Shown: positions 13,847 through 25,790 of the stretch, piece by piece | Numbering within the stretch: position 1 is the first letter of the stretch | How the letters are laid out: every line of letters starts with the position of its first letter | Origin: Pleurotus djamor | Taxonomy: Eukaryota; Basidiomycota; Agaricomycetes; Agaricales; Pleurotaceae | DNA: 61,291 nucleotides | Direction: 5' to 3' | Assembly (NCBI GenBank): GCA_029747585.1 | Contig: JAPEVF010000090.1 | Coordinates: 1 to 61,291, forward strand | Notes under the pieces: model-generated | Seen by the model: the letters and a program-made list of their open reading frames with translations, nothing else | What the model was told of the DNA's origin: nothing | Database searches by the model: none | Translations under genes and position numbers: made by a program

Positions 13847-16800
13847 ATGGCCACCGTAGCGTCGCCTATGTATGGTGCTCATCATAATGGCTTCATATCC
13901 TCATCCTCCGCGACGGCAACGTCGACACAGTCTCAGCCGGTCAACCATCAACACCACCTCCAGACCGACGCAGAGCAGTTAGATGATGATTTCCCCCTTT
14001 TCTGCCGCGCTCTTTACGATTACCAGGCTCAGGACGCCTCTGCACTCTCATTTCGACGCAATGATATAATTGAAATCTTAACGCAGCAGGAATCAGGGTG
14101 GTGGGACGGATTGCTGGGAGACGAGCGAGGATGGTTTCCCTCGAACTACGTCACGATAATATCGGAAGAGGAGGCGGAGGCAGCCTTTTCCGCGGCCGAG
14201 CAAAGCCCACCGGAGACCCAGCCGGAGTCGATGGTGTCCATGTCACAAGCTATGATGGGCATCTCTCAGACGGAGAACGAGGAGTGGCTAGAGAGAGAGA
14301 TGGGCTCTCGGGATGGCCTGGAGGCTCTTGCCAACACGTCAATGAACGGCGCCGCCCAGTCAAACGATTTCTGGATGCCACAAGTGACTGTCCATGGCCA
14401 GGCAAGTCTTCGCGATTTCCTTCATTCACCCAATAATTGATGCTTGTGGTCTAGATATACTACGTGAATACTCAGACGGGCCAGCACTCTCGAGACTTAC
14501 CACAAGAATCAGACGACCATATATCTGATAGTGAATTCGCTGGGTTGACCTCCCAATCAAGCTCCCGCTCAGGTACGAGCGCAGGGCTCGGTCTAACACC
14601 CAACTCGTCGACAACCGTTGAGCGTTCGCGCAGTGATTCGAATGCTAGTCTAACTGCTGGCTTTGGTTTACCGCGGCGGACCCTCACGCCGGAGCCCTGG
14701 ATAAGAAAACTCGCAGACGACGGCATGTCATATATCTACTGGAACCCAACCGACAATCAAGTCCGATGGACTCGACCAGAAGCTCCCCAATCACCTTATT
14801 CCCCCACCGATATTTCATCAATGCCTCCTTCGATGACCAGATCTCGCTCTGATTCTCAGCCTACCGACCGAAGCGGACGATTGAGCGTGTACTCTGATGA
14901 TTCGGACATACAACCTCACGAAGGCAATCGTACAGCACGAGCACAGTGGAATGGGACAGGTTCATCTCAAAGACAGCATTATAACGAAACCTCTGTCACC
15001 ATGGAGCTGACTTCCGCAGAGCGCTTGGCTCAGACTCTACAGCAAGCCCTAGCGCCATCTCCTCCTGAAGTCATCACGGACCTATCGGCTATCGCCAGGA
15101 ATGCCATCCAAGCCATTATCGACAACATTCAGCTCAACGGGTTCACGCTTCTTCCTGAACAAAATGACAATTTGGATAAGTTGGTTTGCAATGTGGTCCT
15201 AGCTGTCCGGAATTTACTCTACGTATCCGCCATACCGACTGGTCATATCCCGAGTAGTGTTCTTCCACCTGATTTCCGCAACGCCCGCCCCAATTCTGCT
15301 ATCCATGCCCAGCTGAAATCGGCTCAGCGCAAGGTCACTGCGACCTTGTCCAAGCTCGTGCTCTCCGCGAGGGCGATGCAGTACGATACCGGTGTCTCGG
15401 TAGTGGATACACCCAATCGTATCGAAGGGGACGCCGAGGAATTGGAACGTGCTATCGTTGCGTTTGTTCTTGAGGTGCAAAGGCACCAACACCAGACGGC
15501 AAATGAGTCGGGGACGCCGCCGCCGCCTAAGCGCTTGCATGGTGTTTTCTCCACTGCTAATGTGGGCCTCGGTCTGGTTGGTGCGGGTGCCGCAGGCAGT
15601 TGGCGGGGCTTCGGGTGGGTTTCTTTGGACAACGATCAGGATAATCCTCGGCGCATATTGGGTTCTGAAGTGGTTAACGAGATCTCGTCCTTCCTTTCTC
15701 AGCTGGAAGAGTACTTCAGCGGCATAAGAGTATCTGTGAACGCGCAGAACTCTGGCAAAGGTTAGTTCTTTTCACTTTGTTTCGTGCACATGCGCTGATA
15801 TCTCTTGCAAGAAGTAACGTCGCAGGGCCAAGCTCTGGTCACCCGCGTTTCCGCTTTCCTCACATTTGTTTCCAATATCCATGTTGCGCGACACGTCGAC
15901 ATTGATGGGATACGCCAGGAGTCTGGCGCGTTACCCAATGATCTCTACATCCAGTCGGTTGAGAAGGCTCGCACACTTGTGCGAATGCTGGAAACAGCTG
16001 TGCAATCCCTTTACGATGACACTGGTTCTACCCTCATCGCGCTCCAATCAATACGCCTCTTCCAATTGAACAATTCGGACGGCCAAGGAGATACTCCACT
16101 TGCCCTTGTTGAGACACTTGTCGTCTCCATGAAATCGAACCTGGAGGTCGTCCGAGAAGCATTGGAAAGTCTACTTGCGGTTGGTTATGAACAAGCGGAA
16201 CTCGCTCAAGGGGACTACAACGGCTCTATAGAGTGGCGAATGTCTCGAATGAGTATGATTGATACTCAGTTCGGTGGTTCTTTGATATCTTTGACGCCTA
16301 CTGCACTTGAAGCTGATCAAGAGGATGTCGTCGACATGGGCTTCGCTTTCAGTAAGCAAGGAAGCAAACTCCAGGCCGCCCCACAAGCCGCTTTTGAAAG
16401 CAATCCTTACAAGGGCCCACCATCAAAGTTGAGCATCTCGCCTCCTTCCCCACCGCATGCGGGCGTCAACGGAGAGTCATCGACGATGGATATGCTCTCA
16501 TCGCCGGAGTCGCATACCGGCCCAGTCAATCTCGATACTGCGACACTCTTCGAGGATGACGGTAAGCTCACTGTTTTGTTCGATCCTGATCCGTACTCAT
16601 GGGCGTTTTCATTTTTTTAGGTCCAGCATCCCCGAAATCCCCGCCGCGAGCCGCTGGTGCCGATAAATTGCGAAAGCTCCTTGGCGACGATGCACCTCGA
16701 CACTACCTGGATACGGTCAGCGCGGATTCAAAACCATGGTACCTCCGTCCGAACTACGATCAAAGTGAGATTCAGATGGATCCGGATGGGTCCGTGCGGG

Positions 16801-18371
16801 GAGGCACCATTCAGGCACTGGTTGAGCGCTTGACTGCTCATGAACATTCAGGTATGATTTAATTTTTACAATGAGCCGTTTACAATGAGTAATAATTTTA
16901 TCTAGATCCCTCGTTTACCAAGACCTTCCTTCTGACGTACAAGTCTTTCACTACGTTGGACGAGCTGTTCAACTTGCTTGTTCAACGCTTCAGAATACAG
17001 GCCCCTCCGAACCTCACTTCCCCCGAGCTGGAGGAATGGGGCAAGCTAAAGCAGCATGTGATCCAAATGAGGTGCTTATCTTTCACGCAACTTCGGTCAG
17101 CTGATATTGATGGCTTGCTACAGAGTCTTGAATACGCTCAAGTCGATGGTCGTCGACGACGATGTACTTGAAAAGGAGGACTATTACATTTTGGATAAGA
17201 TGAAAGACTTCATTGCACCCTCGGAGGTTTCCCGTTTTGCTGCTGCGAAGCAGTTGATGATCTTGATTGAACGTGCTGTGAGTACCCACTCATCTTCGAA
17301 GCAGTCACCCAAGGCTTACTTTGGCGGGTGGACTTCCAGCAAAAGGGTGGCGACAACATCAAAATGGTCAGCACCCTTCAACCGCCACCGCCTCCTATCA
17401 TCCCCAGAGTCGGTTCTGGAAGGAAACTCAAACTGCTCGATATCGATCCCTTGGAGCTGGCCAGACAGCTGACAATCCTTGAGAGCCAATTGTACCAGAA
17501 AATAAGGCCTATGGAATGCTTGCAACGGTCTCGCGAGCAGAAAATGGAACACCATGACAACATCGCCATTGTTATCCAAACCTCGAATAGGGTAATTCGC
17601 CGTTTCAACTTGCTAGGGTCATGAAACTGATTCGGTTCTCTAGATCGCGGATTGGGTGGCTGATTGCATTTTGAGCCGAGAGGACTCGCGCCGCCGCGCT
17701 GCTGCCGTAAAGCAGTTCATCAATGTTGCTGATGTATGTTCTCCTTGATCGGATATCGTTACCCCCATCTCATTCGCGTTTCCTTCTATAGCGATGCCGC
17801 ACGCTGCACAATTTTTCCACTATGGTTGCGATAACCTCTGGCCTCAACACACCTCCGATTCGAAGATTGAAGCGGACATGGGAACAAGTCAACCAAAAGC
17901 TCATGTTGCAGCTGGGAGCCTGTGAAATGACTATTGATACTACGAAAAATTTCAATAACTATCGGTCGACCATGGCCAATGTCACCCCTCCATGTGTACC
18001 ATTTATCGGTATGTCCTCTCAGTCAACCATGCTTTCATTGGACTGACCCTCGGGCACCAGGTGTCTTCCTTACTACCCTTCAGTTCATTCAAGACGGAAA
18101 TCCCGACAACCTTGCCCCAGGTAACCTAGTCAACTTCCGAAAGCGTCAAAAGGCGATGGAAGTCATCAACGATATTAAGCGTTGGCAGGCCCAACCCTTC
18201 AACTTCACCCCCATACCCGCGGTCCTTGCTTTTATCGATGAATCTCTGAACCAATTTAGCGACACGGTGGATGTTCGGGAGCACTTTTGGAAACTCAGTC
18301 TTGAACGAGAACCCCGAGAGCGAGAGGATGAGAAGATGGCTCGACTTCTTCAGGAGAGTGGATTTTTATGA
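13847..18371 (+). CDS. Ras guanine nucleotide exchange factor (Cdc25-type) with SH3 and WW
   Basis: Activates Ras by GDP release at the plasma membrane. An SH3 domain covers about residues 51-105 (FCRALYDYQAQDASALSF, ending GWFPSNYV). A WW-like unit follows (WMPQVTVHGQ joined to IYYVNTQTGQ across intron 14402-14454), then a second one (YIYWNPTDNQVRWTRPEAP). A long Ser/Pro-rich and helical middle leads to the REM/RasGEF-N domain (RGGTIQALVERL, FLLTYKSFTTLDEL) and the catalytic domain (IDPLELARQLTILESQLY, MVAITSGLNTPPIRRLK, ANVTPPCVPFIGVF). It ends LARLLQESGFL. The first intron has a GC donor. About ten exons. Start chosen at MATVASPMYG, after a CT-rich leader. Confidence 0.92.
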
Positions 18372-19096
18372 GTATTCTTGGTTCCTTCCTTCTTGGACTG
18401 TGTTATTCGTATTCGTCCTTTTTGGCATATCCGTGCTTTCGTGTACTATATAGGAATTGGATTCGTTCTTGCCTCATTTTACTGTCGACGCCAGACCTCC
18501 AGTCCCTTCGACCCGTCTGCCGTCAACGTTCAGCACAGTGATTCTGAAGGAAGGCTAGCGGGATGTGGTTTTGAAGACCTGAACTTCACATGGGTACCTG
18601 GCCGAGGAAGCCGACTATTCAAATATTCAACGTTGACGTTGGCATGTTTGTGTGCGTCGTCCCGTTTTGGCTAACTACCTTCCCAGTATGGGTTCTCCAA
18701 CTTAAATTGAAACCCGCTACTACTAGGAATCAACGGCATAATTGTATCGTCAGGCGAGCCGTTAGTACATCAGCCTAACTACATGTACACAAGGGTATGA
18801 ATCACAAGCACGGTCAGCTGGCAACCATCTGATTAATGATTCGCGTATACAAAGTTCCCACCTTGTGTAAAGTGAACACTAAGAGACGTAGACCGAAAGT
18901 AAGAGGATCAGAGACTGGATTCGAGAGAGGAAAGGAAAGATAAGTGACATGAGTATGGTCTACGGTTATATATATATCTTGGTCTTGTTTATCTCTATTA
19001 TTCCTGGAAGCTTTACCCCTGGCTCCTTAGGAGCGTGTAAGGAGTGATCTTCCTTACACCTTGTTCCCACCAGACGGGCTATGTTACCAAGTCAGA
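18372..19096. other. Convergent 3' region, RasGEF and protease
   Basis: No gene seen. It holds a TATATATATA run at about 18970 and a short perfect hairpin (gtgtaaggag... cttccttacac) at 19036-19060, which may be a 3'-end element. Confidence 0.45.
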
Positions 19097-20936
19097 TCAT
19101 AATCCGTAGATCGCAAGTGAAGCAAGGAGGAGAAAAGCAACAGAAAGGGATAGCGGAGTACGCGAATTCGTCTTGAAAGACACGCCAGCCGATTTCTTCG
19201 GGCTACTCTCCTGGGAAGCACTAGCTGGAGGGGCGCTACCTTCAGGTTTGCTACCCTCAGGTTTACTATCCGAAGTCGTACCACCCGCCTTCAATTGACT
19301 TAGGTCCTCCTCTTTTGGAACCCTTTCAAGTTGTTTTTCACGGACGGCTGTGAATTCCTCATGCATTCCATCTGTTTTAGTCAACGGCAATAACTGCATG
19401 AAAGGTTCTTCGGTGATTCAACCGTTGGTACCCAAGGACCCATAGTTAAATCTAAAGTTGCGGTCGGCATCAGGAGACTAGTACCAGTATGATTGAATAA
19501 GGGCAGAGAAGAGTGTACTTACGACGTGTATGCGTTACGGAGGAACACATCCCCCAAGATCATGTCGAACCGTTCCTGAGCGGGATCAAGATTGAATTTC
19601 CTGAGGGTGCTACGGCACACCGTGGTTGTGTTGTTGTCGGTCAGAATTTTGTTGAGATCCAGGGGATGGACAGGAAACTCGACGCCTCTAATATAAAGAG
19701 GAGGATTCAGTGTTCTGGACACTACTTTATGGATGAGTGTACTAACCCAATGATGAACGAAACATTAGCAATTGGGCTGGTGCATGGGACAAGATACACA
19801 GCCCCAGCTGCGTCGAACACACTCAGACCTTCAACGTTCATCGCTCCCGGGACGGACGCGTATATCGCATCCACTAAATCAGCTGGAAGCGGCGGTAGCG
19901 AGAATCCGGAGTCCAGAGAAGCTATAGCCTTCCCACTGGGAACTCCCAGTTGGGAAGAGGACAGCGGAAAGTTCTTTCCGTTGATAGTAACGCCATCCAC
20001 TACGACAGTCCAACGGTCATTCGTCTGACGAACCAGCTTTGGTGAATTTGCCACTGAAGCGAATTCTTCAATATATTCGCCAATTGTGAATATACCCCCC
20101 TGTTCATCATCTGGATCATCCAACCGGCCAAGAAGGAAAGTGAAGAAGTTAGGGAGGGCTAAGTTGGAGGAGAATATGTTGAATAGTGGGGAATTACTTC
20201 TTCGAGGATCTTGGTTTGTCCCAAATTCATCTATTATGAGCTTGTGAAGGAATGAACTCGTTGTATCGAAGCCCAAACCCATGAATGAGGATGTCGAGCC
20301 CATGTCCTGGGCCTGTAACAAGGTGAGTTTCGAGGAAGGGATGAGAGGACGGTGACAAACCGTTTGTACGTTGAGGAACACTAACAGTGTATTACGGACA
20401 ATTTTGAAGTAAGTATGGTCAGAGCAAGAATTCCACACTTGACACTGACCTTGCGAAGGGATGGAAAACCCAGCAATCTTGACAGGTGCATAATCAACCG
20501 ACCCTGAAACGGAGCCTATGGCATAGCTGAGATTTGCAGTAAGAAGAGTGGTCTCAGTGATCTGGATCTGCGGATTCTTGACCCAGAAGTCAGCTGAACC
20601 GGTATCCAGGAGTACTTCGACATCTTGGCCGCCGATTTTGACGTCTACCGTGTACTACAGAGTCGATTCATGCGTATTGGTTAGCCTGGTCGACTTCAAT
20701 CATGGAAGAGAGGATGCGGGGATTTTACTCACTGTGAGATCTCTATCATTGTGCATGATCGTAGCATGCTGGTTTTGAGATATATCTGTGGCCCGTTTGG
20801 ACAACCCGCTGCTCTGAGATTGCTGCACATGTGGTTTTGACGTCGCCACTCGTTTGATGGGTAGGCGAAGCCCAAAAGAAGATGAAGAAAGGGTGACCAG
20901 CACGACAGCGAAAGAGATAAACTGACGAAAAGACAT
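19097..20936 (-). CDS. Pepsin-like aspartic protease, probably GPI-anchored
   Basis: Secreted family A1 protease. ATG at 20936 opens a signal peptide (MSFRQFISFAVVLVTLSSSS) and a basic propeptide. The first catalytic motif is VLLDTGSADFWV and the second IASLDSGFSLPPLP; both aspartates are present. Other A1 landmarks are MGLGFDTTSS and FTIGEYIEE. After the catalytic body, a Ser/Lys/Pro-rich spacer with repeated SKPEGS leads to a hydrophobic tail ending LLLASLAIYGL with no basic residues behind it, the pattern of a GPI signal (yapsin-like layout). At least four introns. It faces the RasGEF gene tail-to-tail, about 725 bases apart. Confidence 0.88.
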
Positions 20937-22114
20937 GACGAAACGAGGGTGAGCTGGGCACACAGTGCTTGGGCAATGGGCTGGGGTCAACCACGAAGAA
21001 AATCATCCTCGGCATTTATGCTTGTGGTCGAAACAGACGATTGCGCCGGCGGTACATCCAGATGAGGGCAAATGAGATCAGTGTTTGTTGCCATTATGGG
21101 GTGGTTTTCAACGAGACGAGGTTCCGGTGATTTGATGAGCGATGCCTCACGACAATCCCCGTCGCCAGATTGATGGGGATCAAAAGGCTGGTATCTACTG
21201 GGGTGGACAGGCAAAAGATGGCGGGTCTCCTACGTGTTCCCAAATCGACGCACTGAGTCCGCCGTCACGAAGGGGGGCCCGAGCGCGACTGGGTCAAGCT
21301 TAAGGGAAACTCCCTATTTGCGTGGGTTAGTGGCCCTAAGACACAGTAAAGGGGCTTAGGGTTTTGTGACTTCGATGAAAATGAGACTCGGAAACTCATT
21401 ATAGACTATGACAAACAATCATGGGCTTGTGGAGGAAGACTCGATATTACACAAATAGCTAACACTTACATAGTACACTGGTAAAATGTTTACAACATTG
21501 CCGAACTCACATCGTTCGAAGCCTGGAAGCAAGGTGTTAATTGAATAGTAGTTTTCGAGCACGAGGAACGCCTACGCACAGTGATCAACTATATCTGAGC
21601 GGGAGCATGAAAAATGCGGGGTTAATGTAAATCACAATCATGAGAGGTAAGACTCACCATCACCAATGTCTCCAATCATCGTGAAACCCATTAGAAGAAA
21701 TGACTAAAGAGGGGTTAGGCTCCTGAGGCAGATGCGGTGGATTCATCAGCGAAACAGTCGCCACCATACCTATGGTGAGCCTAATAAGTCAAAACAGGCT
21801 GTGAGCCCCTGGCCATATCATGACGAAACCTTGCCATTCTGTCTTCACAAAAACACCATGGTCCCTGCCAAACCATCTTACACCCGACTGTCTGAGTATC
21901 TGTACACCATTCGCAAAGCCGACCACCTCTTACAATAGCTTGGTACGCCGTCAAACAGTCAATCGCGCTCATACCAGGCGCTTGCCAGAGGCAGATATCT
22001 TCCCAGACCGCCACCATCCTTCTGGATGTCTTATTTCCCAAGTCCTTCATGCCGACACGCCTATCATTCCCCCGACATCCTGCTCAACATCTACGCACGG
22101 ACCAAGCTTCTTTC
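20937..22114. other. Gene-poor stretch upstream of protease
   Basis: About 1.2 kb with only short frames. The protease promoter must lie at its left edge. A short inverted pair (ccctaag/cttaggg) sits at 21331-21362. Confidence 0.45.
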
Positions 22115-22660
22115 GGCATATATAAATGCACGACTTCGAATTTCGTCTCCATTGTCCCTTTCTTCCCTTCCCCCATCATCGTCGCTTCCTCATCCCTGCT
22201 TCCTTCGTCACCCCGACTTTTGCCTACATCCCTGAGACCCTCAGCATTGAGGTAAGCATTTCGCAGCCTAGTACTTGTGCATGTATCTAACCTATTCATT
22301 TGACGCCAAGCTCCCACCTCTTCCGTGAGTTCGTGCTCGTCCGTTCCCTCATCATTGTGCTGATAATCTTGCAGGGCTCACGGTCGCCACGACTACTGAA
22401 TAACTTCGATCGAGCACTGCGTTTCGGACAGGATGGGCGGCATTTCACGCTGATGGTAAGCTTCCAGCTTTATCGCAACTGTTTCCCAACACTCAGACCT
22501 ACTCTCAGATGCTTTCGCTGCGCATACATCCACTCTCGGAGACAGAAAGAACCCTTCTCCTAAGTGATAACATCCGTACCTATACTTTATACCTAGTAGT
22601 AGAGTATCTATGTATGCTATACGTGCTTTTCCCCAATGATATGCATTTATCATAAACTCC
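22115..22660 (+). ncRNA. Candidate TATA-driven spliced transcript without clear protein
   Basis: A strong TATATAAA box (22119-22126) is followed by a CT-rich stretch (about 22140-22240), the usual core promoter of highly expressed agaricomycete genes. Downstream are good splice signals: donors gtaagc near 22252 and after 22455, acceptors cag near 22374 and tctcag near 22508. No open frame longer than about 50 residues survives splicing, and I recognise no motif. It could be a small secreted or signalling peptide gene, an ncRNA, or a decayed gene. Low confidence. Confidence 0.25.
22119..22126 (+). promoter_or_regulatory. TATA box TATATAAA
   Basis: Perfect TATATAAA followed within 20-110 bases by a pyrimidine-rich tract, the classical strong fungal core promoter layout. 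No confident coding gene follows. Confidence 0.45.
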
Positions 22661-23150
22661 AAGTATTGTGATCTGGATATTTGAGAAATACCCCATGACC
22701 CAGGTGGTCATTTCCGCGCGATACTAATGTGGTGTTACCAAATTGGTACGATATGGTCAATGCCTTGTAAATGTGGCCGGCCTGGCGAAACTGGTAAGCC
22801 TGACGAAGTCTCACCATCCTGGCGAATTCCGTTATAGTTTATTCAGGCCTTGGCCAGACGCGTACCAGTCTATTGGGCTTGGTAAGCTATGGTGGGCTTG
22901 ACAACGTATGGTAGGGCTTTGCCAACCCAATAACAGTCGCCCTCCATTTTGCTGATGTTGTTGACTCAACGAGAAACAGAGTTGGCGGCACGCAAAACCG
23001 ACCGAAATATGAGAAAACGAAAGGCTAGCGATGTGTTCAGATTCAGAGTAAATTAAAGGGAGAGAAAAGGGGAGAGGACGGACCAATAATATATAACAGT
23101 ATATAATAAGTGAAACCCATAAGGAACGGGTGTATCTGGCTTTAGGTGAG
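22661..23150. other. Intergenic with recurring GGTA words
   Basis: Imperfect recurring words such as ggtaagc and tatggt occur at 22795-22920. No clear period. No gene recognised. Confidence 0.4.
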
Positions 23151-24240
23151 TTAAAGGGTATAACAGAGGTTGACAAAAACAACCGACGGGTAGGAGCGGA
23201 GGTTAGCGATTGTCCGAACATGGGCCTTGAGCTCCTCCAATGAGTGAAGGAGTCTCTCTGAAAGTGCCGTCAGTATCAACGTAAATGAGAGCATGGCCAG
23301 GCCACGTACCGGCAGTAGCATCGTCAATATCATTGGTCTGTTTCATTCGCGAAATTAACATGCACTGATAGGGAATGAGACACACATATATTATAGCTGA
23401 AACTTGTGAATGACAGACCATCTGAATCCATGCTTGGCGTGGTACGGCGGCTTCATCAATGAATTGGCTAGTATGTTGAAAGACTGCGAACATGTACGCC
23501 TAGTGAACCCCAAGGCAACAGCGAAGTCTTGAAGATGACCAAAAACCAATTCTTGGATTGAAAGGGGTACCTTGGGCGTATTCAGATCGGAATCTGTTTC
23601 TGCAAAGAGATCATGCCGTCAACGGATATCTTCGCGCGAAAATAGACAAACCAGTTAGCATCCCAGCAAAATTTTCCATGGGTGCGAGGATCTCTACCCA
23701 TGGATCGCTATAGTTGGACGACTTCGCGTAGGCCATTCCTATGAGAGACCGACACCATGACAGCCGCAGATACACTGTTCTAGGTGTTCATTTGGGATCT
23801 AAGAGCAAGGCCCAACTACTTACAGGACGAAAAATAGTTGAAACACAGGATTTGTTATCACCCGCGCGCAGGCATCCTCGGCGTTGTTGCAAATCATGAA
23901 TTGGGGCCCACAGTGAGAGGCACAGTAACAATAGGAGGAGACGGAATGCATACTTCGGAGGAAAGGTGAACGGTAAATTGCACTTCAGAAACCTGTTAAT
24001 TCACGGATTGTTGAGGGTGTTAAAGTAAGGTGGTTCCATTAGGGAAGGAGTTGGGCGGGGTCACTCAATTCAAAGGTACATACTTAGCGTGGGAAACCTC
24101 CCATATTGTACTTATAGGAGACAGGGGCTCAGCCACAAGCATCAAATCAGACAAGACTGCGGCGAGTTTTTGGTGAAGCCACAGATTTAAATCTGAGAAA
24201 GTCTGCATATAGACTTATAAAAGAGCTATACTACCATCTT
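23151..24240 (-). CDS. Unrecognised multi-exon protein, possibly membrane-associated
   Basis: On the minus strand a chain of short exons can be followed. One reads AYMFAVFQHTSQFIDEAAV, then a hydrophobic stretch (VSAIIYVCLIPYQCML) and NDIDDATA. This joins over an intron at about 23309 to ERLLHSLEELKAHVRTIANL and ends with the stop at 23151. An upstream exon near 23700-23740 reads MAYAKSSNYSDPWVEILAPM, and one near 24130-24190 reads DLNLWLHQKLAAVLSDLMLV. Exon order and the start are uncertain. I do not recognise the family. The 3' part is the best supported. Confidence 0.45.
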
Positions 24241-24581
24241 TGGTCCCTTCACACCCTCCCATCATGACAACACTAGAGTAGAATCCAGGACCACTATACT
24301 AACCGCGTCCAACGCGTTTAGGGTGATAATCTTGGCGTTAATATCACTCCTTCTTTTTTCAGTGTAACTACTCAGAGGGTCGCAAGCCACTCAATTTTCT
24401 TGGTAGCCCAGTCTTTCTGGAGACTGGTGGGTTCCGATTGATTTCTCTTTAATTATGTAAATAATTTGCCCGATTAGGCGCTTGGGTTTTACGCAAGCGC
24501 GTGACGGCGTTCCAGTGCCCCTCTTTCTCACTGCTTCCTTACATTACGACTCTCTGCCACTCACTCTTGCCTGCTTCAACG
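24241..24581. other. Promoter region of STYX-like gene
   Basis: About 340 bases with no coding feature recognised. CT-rich just before 24582. Confidence 0.4.
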
Positions 24582-25662
24582 ATGACCGCGACTCGACAAC
24601 CTTTGAACGACGAGCAGCTCCGCAACATCGTCGCTGGCCCCGGCGACGTTGAATGGAGGTCCGCCGTTTTCACCCTCTGACTTTCTGAGTCATAATAACG
24701 CGCACCTTCATTGAATGTTGCAGGTACGAAATGCGACGCGAATGTCAAGAGATACTCCCTGGGCTTTTCTTGGGACCGTTCGCGGCGTCGAGGTCGTTGG
24801 AAACGCTTCAATCGCTGCAAGTGACTCATATGTACGTGTCCTTGTCGCATTCTGTCTTTAACTCCCCACCGTATCTTGTTCTCCGTTCTGCTTTCCAGCG
24901 TTTGCATACGTGATGCCAAAGAGGCGTTCTCAGTTCGCCCGCGCTTTCCAGATCATTTCAAATATCTTGTGCTTGACGTCCAAGACAACGAAGAGCAGAA
25001 TCTCATAAGGCTATTCCCTCAGTGAGTACCTACCACCAGTTCCCTCTACGCGGTAGCAAGTCCTAGATCGTCTACGGTAGCTAAGTTTTCCTCTCATCTA
25101 GGGCGAAAGCTTTCATCGACGACGCTATCAACATCCAGAAGGGCCGTGTCCTCGTTCATTGCAACGGTGCGCTTGTTATCTCTTCCTTTGAAGCCAGGTC
25201 GCTAAGGATTGGAAACCAGGTGGAATCAGCCTTTCTCCCGCCTTTGTGGTGATGTTTGTTATGCAACATTATCAGATGAACTGGGAGGACGCCCTCCATA
25301 CGGTCCAAAATCGTCGATATTGCATATCCCCGAATGGCGGCTTCCTCACGCAGATCAAGGTGGGTATATCATCCTCGAGCCCGGTCTCTGTGCGGCGCGC
25401 TGAATGCTGTATTCAGGAATACGAGGCCATCTATAAGGCGAGTATCGCTGTTGATGCTAACCGACACTATGGTACCGGAAGCGCGCCGAGAAGGAAGAGG
25501 GAGGAAGACGATGATGACGAGGGCAATCGGTGAGATCCCTTCCTATCATGTTCATTTCATCTTCTATCGTGAGCTTTATTGACGGAATGTGTTGACAGGC
25601 GAGAAGATCGTAAGCGTGCAATGGTCGATGATTCCGACGACGACGACGCGATGCAGATATAG
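24582..25662 (+). CDS. STYX-like pseudophosphatase (dual-specificity phosphatase fold)
   Basis: Dual-specificity phosphatase fold: MTATRQPLNDEQLRNIV, then MRRECQEILPGLFLGPFAAS, VCIRDAKEAF, FKYLVLDVQDNEEQ and the signature loop VHCNGGISLSPAFV, followed by NRRYCISPNGGFLTQIKEYE. The loop keeps the Cys (codon at 25160) but has Leu (25231) where active enzymes have the invariant Arg of HCX5R, so phosphate binding should be poor. The region after the loop resembles STYX, a catalytically dead scaffold known to bind phospho-proteins. The tail is acidic and ends DDSDDDDAMQI. Six or so exons; the signature loop is cut by an intron after the Asn codon. Partner unknown. Confidence 0.8.
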
Positions 25663-25790
25663 CCCCTCCCTTCCTTCCTCCCTTCTTTCTTGCCGCATCC
25701 CCCTCCTGGTGTCTATATTATCGTGTCTCTATTCTCTAGTATATGCGTGTTAAACCAATTGAGCAGAAACACCTTTGATTACAATGTATA

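Noticed and set aside
22795..22920. Possible tandem repeat with GGTAAGC and TATGGT words
   Set aside because: No constant period; matches are short and could be chance.
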